Shown here: positions 52,229 through 58,358 of the stretch, one piece after another
How positions within the stretch are numbered: position 1 is the first letter of the stretch
Layout: every line of letters starts with the position of its first letter
DNA from: an uncultured Spirochaetaceae bacterium
Lineage (GTDB): Bacteria; Spirochaetota; Spirochaetia; Treponematales; Treponemataceae
NCBI GenBank assembly: GCA_902785455.1
Contig: CACZYY010000006.1
Location: 1-58,358, forward strand
Length of the DNA stretch: 58,358 nucleotides
Direction: 5' to 3'
The notes under the pieces: generated by a model
Seen by the model: only the letters and a program-made list of their open reading frames with translations
The model's database searches: none
Told to the model about the DNA's origin: nothing
Translations under genes and position numbers: made by a program

Positions 52229-52837
52229 TTATTCGACAATCATCTGAATGTTGTCAATGTAAGCGAATGTTTCCTTCACGCCCTCGGGAATGAAGAATTT
52301 GACTGCCACGCGGCGCAAATCGTCCGAGTTTTCAAGGTCGGAAGAATACTGCCAGTTTGACGAAGCCGCCTTCAAACTCCCCTCGTACAATTCCATACGG
52401 ACAGTTTTCTTTTCGCCTGGCGCAATGTCCACTTCCTTGCTCTCGAACCAATCCCAGCCGCTGCCCGTGGTGAGGGCGAGTGCAACCTGAATCTTGCTGT
52501 TCGTGGGGTTGTAGACCTCAAATGAAATCGCGTCATACGGTGAAATGTCCGTGTAAGCCATTTTTTCCGTGAAGAATGTCGCGCTTTCTTTTGATTTGCC
52601 AGCCGTCGGCTCAAACGAGCATTTGAGACTCTGCTTGCCGTCGCTCGCCCAGTCCGAGCTTGCGGCAACAGCGGTGCTTTTGTCGCCGTCGCCCCAGCTT
52701 GTCTTTACGGCAGTCCAGCTGCCCGCGCCTTTCTCGAAGCTTTCAAGCTTGTCCACCTTTGGCTTTGCGTTTGCGACCGTCGCCGTGAGCATGAGAGCCA
52801 TGGCGGAGAGCGCAAACTTTTTGAATCTGTTGTCCAT
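52229..52837 (-). CDS. Exported carbohydrate-binding-module-like protein
   Basis: The 202-residue protein has a signal peptide (MDNRFKKFALSAMALMLTATVANA) and a single jelly-roll-like domain: LESFEKGAGSWTAVKTSW at the start, SLKCSFEP, AISFEVYNPTNSKIQVALAL, VRMELYEGSL and AYIDNIQMIVE at the end. This is the pattern of CBM11/CBM27-type modules that bind beta-glucan or mannan. No catalytic domain is attached, so it may be a periplasmic glycan chaperone. AAGGAGG lies five bases before the ATG. It is the first gene of the minus-strand operon. Confidence 0.7.
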   Translation of the reverse strand: MDNRFKKFALSAMALMLTATVANAKPKVDKLESFEKGAGSWTAVKTSWGDGDKSTAVAASSDWASDGKQSLKCSFEPTAGKSKESATFFTEKMAYTDISPYDAISFEVYNPTNSKIQVALALTTGSGWDWFESKEVDIAPGEKKTVRMELYEGSLKAASSNWQYSSDLENSDDLRRVAVKFFIPEGVKETFAYIDNIQMIVE

Positions 52838-52873
52838 CGTTTCCTCCTTATGAAACTTTATACAAGAAACTTT

Positions 52874-52930
52874 ACGAAACCGTTTTCTTTATCTAAGAAC
52901 ACTGATACACCCGCTTTTCTGATTTGTCAA
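52874..52930 (-). promoter_or_regulatory. Promoter and operator of the minus-strand mannan operon
   Basis: On the minus strand TTGACA (52925-52930), 17 bases, TATCAG (52902-52907), followed by the operator GATAAAGAAAACGGTTTCGT (52874-52893, minus sense). The operator lies just downstream of the -10, as in the two plus-strand promoters of the locus. No gene lies in 52838-53141, which holds only these divergent control regions and AT-rich DNA. Confidence 0.7.
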
Positions 52931-53051
52931 ATAAAATTTTGCGAATTTTGCTTATTTTTACTGATTTTTTTTTATTTTTTCGTTTTTTATGTCTGAAAAA
53001 TACAGTTCTATGACAATTTTATAGAAAAATGATTTTTTATGAAATTTTTTC

Positions 53052-53102
53052 TTGACAATGCATAAGAGCAGTTCTATTATACAAGAGAAACCGATTTTCT
53101 TT
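53052..53102 (+). promoter_or_regulatory. Promoter and operator of the plus-strand mannan operon
   Basis: TTGACA (53052-53057), 17 bases, TATTAT (53075-53080), then the operator AAGAGAAACCGATTTTCTTT (53083-53102). Its position at the transcription start fits repression by the locus LacI protein. Confidence 0.8.
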
Positions 53103-53141
53103 ATCTGAGCAATTCGTTTTTCTAAAAATAAGGAGGCTATT

Positions 53142-54449
53142 ATGATTATTTTGAAATGGAAAAAAGCTCTTGCGCTGGCTTTGGCGGCAAGCGTCCTTCT
53201 TCTCTCTGGCTGCGAGAAAAAGCAGGCGGCTGCGGCAGAAGGCAAAATCGGCGGAACGATTATCGTTCTCACAAATCGCACCGATGTGGTGGACACAAAG
53301 TTTCAGGAGTACAAAGAGGCATTCGAGCAGAAATATCCCGGCACGAATGTTGAATTCGAGGCAATAACCGACTACGAAGGCACAGTCCGCACGCGAATGT
53401 CAACGAATGAATACGGCGATGTGCTTTGCAAGCCTGGGATTCAGACCATCGACTACCCGCGTTACTTCGAGCCACTCGGTTCAATCCAGGAATTCAACGA
53501 GAAATTCAACTTCACGCAAGGCTCGAACGCAATTGACTATCAGGGAACGGCTTATGCCTATCCTGTCATGGGAGTCGTGGGCGGTGGAATCGTCTACAAC
53601 AAGAAAGTGTTCAAAAAAGCCGGCATAACAAAAACTCCCCGCAACACCGAAGAATTTTACACCGCCTTGCAGGCAATCAAAGACAAGACGGACGCAGTTC
53701 CAATCTTCATGAACTATCCCGCAGGCTGGACACTCGTTCAGTGGGAGGGCGGAGTCACGGCGTTCACGGACGACACTGATTATAAAAACAAAATGGTTCA
53801 CCAAAGCGAGCCTTTCCAAAAGGGAACTGCCCATTACGAGCTGTACAAACTCATGTACGAAGTGGTCAAACGCGGCTTTTGCGAGCGCGACATGCTTGCC
53901 TCTGACTGGGAAATGAGCAAACAAGAGCTTGCGGACGGGAAAATCGGTTGCATGGTCTTGGGAAGCTGGGCAATCACACAAATTAAAAACCTCGCCTCAA
54001 ATCCCGATGACATCGGCTATATGCCAATGGTGGCGGAAGTCAACGGCAAGAAATATGCCGAAGCCTCGCTCGACACGCCGCTTTGCATAAATGTCCACAG
54101 CAAAAACAAGGCGACTGCCCGCGCATGGATTGAATTCCTCGTGCATGAAACGGATTGGGTCGAATTCAACGAGTCGATTCCAGCCGTAAAAGGCGGAAAA
54201 TATCCTTCGGTCTTGGACTCATTCAACGAATTGGGCGTGACTTACTTCGAGATGAACAAGCCGCCTGTCGGAGAAGAAGGATTGTACGACACGCTCGACA
54301 AGGAATCTGAAATCGGTTTCTGGAGTGACCCCGAAAAGAAGAGAATTGTTGATGCGGCGATGGGAACGACAAACGAGACTTTCGAGCAGATTATGGACGA
54401 CTGGAACAAACGTTGGTCTAAAGCACGAAAAAATCGTAATATAAACTAA
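53142..54449 (+). CDS. Sugar-binding lipoprotein of the mannan importer
   Basis: The 435-residue protein has a lipoprotein signal (ASVLLLSGC, Cys near 24) and a family 1 extracellular solute-binding fold: GTIIVLTNRTDVVDTKF, YPVMGVVGGGIVYNKKVFKK, ADGKIGCMVLGSWAITQIKN. It should bind manno- or galactomanno-oligosaccharides for the two permeases downstream. AAGGAGG lies five to six bases before the ATG. The next gene starts on the base after its stop codon, so translation is probably coupled. Confidence 0.9.
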   Translation: MIILKWKKALALALAASVLLLSGCEKKQAAAAEGKIGGTIIVLTNRTDVVDTKFQEYKEAFEQKYPGTNVEFEAITDYEGTVRTRMSTNEYGDVLCKPGIQTIDYPRYFEPLGSIQEFNEKFNFTQGSNAIDYQGTAYAYPVMGVVGGGIVYNKKVFKKAGITKTPRNTEEFYTALQAIKDKTDAVPIFMNYPAGWTLVQWEGGVTAFTDDTDYKNKMVHQSEPFQKGTAHYELYKLMYEVVKRGFCERDMLASDWEMSKQELADGKIGCMVLGSWAITQIKNLASNPDDIGYMPMVAEVNGKKYAEASLDTPLCINVHSKNKATARAWIEFLVHETDWVEFNESIPAVKGGKYPSVLDSFNELGVTYFEMNKPPVGEEGLYDTLDKESEIGFWSDPEKKRIVDAAMGTTNETFEQIMDDWNKRWSKARKNRNIN

Positions 54450-56666
54450 ATGAACATTTCTTATAATGAAGAAAACCGCGTGTTCAGCATTGAGACTGCC
54501 CACGCGGGCTACTATATCGGAATCGTTGATTCTGAAAATTGTGTCGCTCATATCCATTACGGGAAAAAACTTTCCTCTGATGACGAGCTTTCTCACCTTC
54601 TCCGCATTCACGAACCGCCCTTTGTGCCGTCAGAAAACGAGGGCGACCGCGCAATCTTCAATGATGCCTTTCCGTGGGAATATCCTGCGGGCGGCACAGG
54701 CGATTTTCGTGAGAGTTGTCTGAATGTGAGCAACGCACTCGGTCAGAACGGCTGCCAGCTTTCCTTTGAGAGCTACGAAATCATCAGTGGGAAGCCTGCG
54801 CTTGAAGGCTTGCCCGCCACATGGGGGAGCGAAAAAGACTCAAAAACGCTTCTTCTGCACTGCGTTGACAAGACTTTGCATCTTCGTGTCACTCTTTTTT
54901 ACTCCATTTTTGAAGGCTTGGACGCGGTGGCTCGGAGCGCGGTCATTGAAAACGCTGGAAGCGAAAATCTTACGCTCACAAAGGCTTATTCCGCGTGCAT
55001 TGACATGGACGACAGGGATTTTGAATTCGTGTCGCTCCATGGAGCATGGGCGAGGGAAAGGCATATTGAGCGCACTCCGCTTCATCATGGGCGAGTGAGC
55101 GTGTCTTCTCTGCGGGGAATCACGAGCCACCAAGAAAACAATTTTTTTGCGCTCGCCACGTGCAAAGCTGACTATGAGACTGGAGAAGTTTTCGGATTCA
55201 GCCTTGTCTACAGCGGCAATTTTCTTTCTCAGGCGGAAGTAAATCAATTCGACAGCGTGAGAGCCGTCACTGGCATTCACAGCGAGGGATTCAGCTGGCT
55301 TCTTGCGCCCGGAGGGCGATTCACCACGCCCGAAGCCGTGATTGTCTATTCAAGCGAGGGGCTTGGGGCAATGCAACGGACTTTCCATACGCTCTGGAAT
55401 TCGCACCTTATCAAAAGTCCGTGGAAGAACAAGGAGAGGCCTATTCTCATCAACAACTGGGAAGCGACTTACTTCGACTTCAACACGGAAAAACTGCTTT
55501 CAATCGCCCAAAAAGCCGCCTCGTGCGGAATCGAAATGCTCGTTCTTGACGACGGCTGGTTTGGCAAACGCAATGATGCGAACTGCTCGCTCGGCGACTG
55601 GGTTGTGAACGAATCGAAAATCACGGGCGGGCTTGAAAATCTCGTTCAAAAAGTGAATTCGCTCGGGCTGAAATTCGGATTGTGGTTCGAGCCTGAGATG
55701 GTTTCGCCTGATTCTGATTTGTACCGCTCGCATCCCGATTGGGCAATAGCCATACCAGAACGGAAAGCCACGCTCTGCCGTACCCAATATGTGCTTGACT
55801 TGAGCCGCAAGGAAGTGTGGGATTACATTTTTGAGTCCGTTGTAAAAATCCTTCGCTCTGCCCCAATCGCATATATCAAATGGGATATGAACCGTGCGCT
55901 CACCGACATTGGAAGCGTGTCTTTCAAACAAGAACGCGCGGGCGAACTTCATCATCGCTATGTCCTCGGATTGTACGAGCTTCAAAATCGGCTCGTCAGC
56001 ACATTTCCTGATTTGCTCCTCGAAAACTGTTCAAGCGGCGGGGCGAGGTTCGACCCGGGAATGTTGTATTACAGCCCGCAGATTTGGTGCAGCGATGACA
56101 TGGACCCGATTGAACGGCTTGCGATTCAAGAAGGAACCGCGCTTGTCTATCCGCCGTCGTGCATGGGTGCGCATATCGCGGCAAGCCCCAATCATTCGTG
56201 CGGCAGAAAAACGCCTTTCATGACACGCGCTTTCGTCGCCCTTTCGGGAACATTCGGCTACGAGCTGGACTTGACAAAACTTGACGAAACGGAAATTTCC
56301 CTCGTTCCGCATCAAGTTGAGCTGTACAAACGAAACTGTTTCCTCATGCAAAATGGCGACTATTACAGAATCGCCTCTTTCGCGGAAAATCACGAATGGG
56401 ATTCCTGGCTTTTTGCCTCAAAAGACAAAAGCGAGGCGCTGCTTATCGTGGTGCAAGTCTTGAACCGCCCGAATTTCCACTCGCGGAAAGTGCGTCTTTG
56501 CGGCTTGAACGAGAAAATCCGCTATCAGGTGAGCATGGAACGCTCCAACGGAATAACAGAAGAGCTTGGAAACTGGGGCGGCGACACGCTCATGAACGCA
56601 GGTCTTATTATTCCGCGCTTTTGGGGCGACTTTCAAAGCGCGATTATCTCTCTCAAAAAAGTGTAA
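54450..56666 (+). CDS. GH36 family alpha-galactosidase
   Basis: The 738-residue protein has the GH36 plan: N-terminal beta-sandwich, barrel with NNWEATYFDFN, LVLDDGWFGKR, GLWFEPEMV, the nucleophile aspartate in YIKWDMNR, ENCSSGGARFDPG and the acid/base region CSDDMDPIERL. It removes alpha-1,6-galactose side chains, as found on galactomannan and raffinose sugars. No signal peptide, so it works in the cytoplasm after uptake. It starts directly after the binding-protein stop and lacks a clear ribosome site. Confidence 0.94.
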   Translation: MNISYNEENRVFSIETAHAGYYIGIVDSENCVAHIHYGKKLSSDDELSHLLRIHEPPFVPSENEGDRAIFNDAFPWEYPAGGTGDFRESCLNVSNALGQNGCQLSFESYEIISGKPALEGLPATWGSEKDSKTLLLHCVDKTLHLRVTLFYSIFEGLDAVARSAVIENAGSENLTLTKAYSACIDMDDRDFEFVSLHGAWARERHIERTPLHHGRVSVSSLRGITSHQENNFFALATCKADYETGEVFGFSLVYSGNFLSQAEVNQFDSVRAVTGIHSEGFSWLLAPGGRFTTPEAVIVYSSEGLGAMQRTFHTLWNSHLIKSPWKNKERPILINNWEATYFDFNTEKLLSIAQKAASCGIEMLVLDDGWFGKRNDANCSLGDWVVNESKITGGLENLVQKVNSLGLKFGLWFEPEMVSPDSDLYRSHPDWAIAIPERKATLCRTQYVLDLSRKEVWDYIFESVVKILRSAPIAYIKWDMNRALTDIGSVSFKQERAGELHHRYVLGLYELQNRLVSTFPDLLLENCSSGGARFDPGMLYYSPQIWCSDDMDPIERLAIQEGTALVYPPSCMGAHIAASPNHSCGRKTPFMTRAFVALSGTFGYELDLTKLDETEISLVPHQVELYKRNCFLMQNGDYYRIASFAENHEWDSWLFASKDKSEALLIVVQVLNRPNFHSRKVRLCGLNEKIRYQVSMERSNGITEELGNWGGDTLMNAGLIIPRFWGDFQSAIISLKKV

Positions 56667-56685
56667 AAAAAATGAAAAATTTTTC

Positions 56686-56743
56686 TTGACAATAAGAAAA
56701 GTCGAGATATACTGAAACAATAAAGAAACCGTTTTCTTTATTG
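56686..56743 (+). promoter_or_regulatory. Internal promoter and operator before the permease genes
   Basis: TTGACA (56686-56691), 16 bases, TATACT (56708-56713), then the operator with perfect 11-bp arms CAATAAAGAAA-CCGT-TTTCTTTATTG (56718-56743). This is the best copy of the mannan-locus LacI site. Confidence 0.88.
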
Positions 56744-56779
56744 TTTCTTCAAATCGTTTCGCAATCAAAGGAGTTGCTT

Positions 56780-57661
56780 ATGAAAAACCAATTGTCCTTC
56801 GCACGCCAGCAAAAGCTTGTGATTTTCACATTCCTTTTCTTTCCCGTGCTGCTGCTTTTGATTTTCGGATTTCTGCCAATCCTGAATATGTTCTTCTACA
56901 GCTTTTTGCAATGGGACGGAATCGGTGAGAAAAAAATCATCGGGATTCAGAATTACATCGAGCTGTTCTCGCGCCCTGAGAATCTTCGCGTATTCGGCGT
57001 GAGCATCTACTATTTTGTCGGCTCGCTCATTCAGCTCGCGCTCGCGCTTTTATTCGCGGTCATTCTCTCGACAAAACTTCGCGGCTCGAACTTTTTCAAG
57101 GGAGTGCTTTTCTTCCCGAACCTTATCAACGGAGTCGCAATCGGCTTCATTTTCCTCTACTTCTTCAAGGATACGGGAACGCTCAACGAAGTCTTGAAGT
57201 TCATCGGGCTTGACGGAAAAGTTCTCTGGCTCACCGACCCGCACATGGTCAATTACTCGCTCACATTCACTTCAATCTGGCGATACATGGGCTTCAATGT
57301 GGTCATGTTCGTGGCGGCAATTCAGTCGCTTCCGTCGGACATTTACGAGGCGGCGAATCTTGACGGCGCGAGCAGTTGGCAGCAATTCTGGTATCTTACA
57401 TTCCCCGGAATCGCGCCGGTTATTCAAATCAACATGATTCTTGCGGTCAAGGGCGCGGTGAGCGTTTTCGAGATTCCCTACATCATGACAGGCGGCGGAA
57501 ACGGCTCTTCAACATTCGTCATCCGAACGATGGACACGGCTTTCAAATTCAACAAAATCGGACTTGCCTCAGCAATGGCAATCGTTCTTACAATCATCGT
57601 GCTTGTGGTTTCGGCAATCCAAAACCGCATGTTCAAAAAATCTGAAGGGGGAATCGCATAA
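56780..57661 (+). CDS. ABC sugar importer permease, MalF type (mannan locus)
   Basis: The 293-residue protein has six membrane segments and the EAA loop (YEAANLDGASSWQQFWYLTF, near residues 192-211). It lacks the extra N-terminal segments of the other MalF-type protein in the window. The ATG at 56780 follows AAAGGAG by six bases; an upstream in-frame start would lie inside the operator. Its stop overlaps the next gene's start (TAATG). No ATPase gene is present here. Confidence 0.92.
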   Translation: MKNQLSFARQQKLVIFTFLFFPVLLLLIFGFLPILNMFFYSFLQWDGIGEKKIIGIQNYIELFSRPENLRVFGVSIYYFVGSLIQLALALLFAVILSTKLRGSNFFKGVLFFPNLINGVAIGFIFLYFFKDTGTLNEVLKFIGLDGKVLWLTDPHMVNYSLTFTSIWRYMGFNVVMFVAAIQSLPSDIYEAANLDGASSWQQFWYLTFPGIAPVIQINMILAVKGAVSVFEIPYIMTGGGNGSSTFVIRTMDTAFKFNKIGLASAMAIVLTIIVLVVSAIQNRMFKKSEGGIA

Positions 57662-58358
57662 TGAAACACGAAATTTTCAGAATCAATTCATACGGTGACA
57701 ATGCACTCGTCAGGAATTTGAAATATCTCCTGCTTTTTCTTGCGGCAGTGAGTGTCATTCTTCCGATTGTGGTGGTTTTCCTTGGCTCTTTCAAGACCAG
57801 CGAAGAATTCAACCGCTCAAAGCCATTCGCGCTCCCCACATTCACTTCGAACACGGAGATATGGAAGGGAACGAAAAATCTCGCTGACGGCGGCACACTC
57901 ACCATCACAAAAAAAATGCTCGAAAAGCACGAAGTCCGCAAACTCACGCTCGTCGTTGACCCGATTGAGGACAAAGATAATGCGGTCTGGATTTCGGACA
58001 AAAGCGGCTCAATCGTCAGCAGGGGAGAAGGAAAAGTCGGCGAGAGCGAAATCACAATCGCCATTCCTAAGGGTGCGCAAAAAGACCTTGCGAAAGAAGG
58101 ATTTTCAATCAGCGGGGAAAACGCAACCGTCCACCGTGTAAAAGTTTTGGAAGGCTTTTTCCTCGACAACTATATCGTCGCCTTTTCAAAGGGAAACATG
58201 CTGCTCGGCTTCTTGAACACGCTGATTCTGATTTTCTTCTCGGGGATTGGAACGGTTCTCACGGGAAGCATGACGGCATTCGTTTTGAGCCGCTTCAAAT
58301 TCAAGGGCAAGAAAATCGTCTACACGGCATTCTTGTGGATTGCGCTCATTCCGACAAT
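57661..58358 (+). CDS. ABC sugar importer permease, MalG type, with inserted domain (cut by window end)
   Basis: The visible 232 residues start MKHEIFRINSYGDNALVRN, then membrane segment 1 (about 20-43) and the usual FKTSEEFNRSKPFALPTF. Normally NYxxA follows within about ten residues; here it comes only at 170 (NYIVAFSKGNMLLGFLNTL). The extra stretch of about 105 residues (63-168: ...LTITKKMLEKHEVRKLTLVV..., AVWISDKSGSIVSRGEG) looks like a beta-rich periplasmic domain. The frame is open throughout, so it is not a frameshift. The gene continues past 58358. Confidence 0.88.
   Translation, partial: MKHEIFRINSYGDNALVRNLKYLLLFLAAVSVILPIVVVFLGSFKTSEEFNRSKPFALPTFTSNTEIWKGTKNLADGGTLTITKKMLEKHEVRKLTLVVDPIEDKDNAVWISDKSGSIVSRGEGKVGESEITIAIPKGAQKDLAKEGFSISGENATVHRVKVLEGFFLDNYIVAFSKGNMLLGFLNTLILIFFSGIGTVLTGSMTAFVLSRFKFKGKKIVYTAFLWIALIPT

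Overview
The window looks like the chromosome of a host-associated, carbohydrate-degrading spirochaete, most likely a Treponema of a gut or rumen type. The grounds are family content rather than any database match: flgN-flgK-flgL behind a sigma-28 promoter, the TIGR03545/TIGR03546 pair, a Treponema-style clpP-clpX locus after a tRNA cluster, many lipoproteins, and ABC sugar uptake genes without local ATPases.

Layout. 1-2600: flagellar hook-filament junction genes (minus strand). 2750-3900: a 71-residue unknown protein, one intergenic repeat and six tRNAs. 3930-7370: tig, clpP, clpX. 7390-18996: M18 aminopeptidase, a 56-residue small protein behind a consensus promoter, a GGDEF protein, a GH16 lipoprotein, tmRNA, an unrecognised structured RNA of about 200 nt, ruvC, yebC, TIGR03545/03546, a NeuB-family synthase and a CapA-family lipoprotein. 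18997-21790 is an AT-rich accessory island with a type III (ToxN/AbiQ-family) toxin, a very short candidate RNA antitoxin, a 63-residue unknown protein and a DUF4268 nuclease-like protein. 21965-33628: DEAH helicase, HEAT-repeat protein, tgt, fabG-like gene, outer-membrane barrel, Fic protein, lptG/lptF, dut.

33625-44729 is a galactose/galacto-oligosaccharide region on the minus strand: galT-galM-galK, then lacI, an ABC importer (binding protein plus two permeases), GH35 beta-galactosidase, running by overlapping stop/start codons into dut-lptF-lptG. A LacI-type palindrome (TTGTGCAA, four bases, TTGCACAA) sits at galT, lacI and the GH35 gene.

45296-58358 is a mannan or galactomannan locus. 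A minus-strand run (CBM-like periplasmic protein, duplicated-domain lipoprotein, outer-membrane porin-like barrel, GH26 lipoprotein, LacI regulator, SGNH hydrolase, cytoplasmic GH26) is divergent from a plus-strand run (binding protein, GH36 alpha-galactosidase, two permeases, the last with an unusual inserted domain and cut by the window end). A second LacI-type palindrome (AAAGAAA-CCG-TTTCTTT type) marks four sites in it.

Across the window, about ten genes have no Shine-Dalgarno sequence and instead a -10 hexamer ending exactly six bases before the ATG, which predicts leaderless mRNAs. Several dispersed repeat families (two GC-rich intergenic elements, a 151-bp inverted-repeat element, strong isolated hairpins) fill the gaps between genes.
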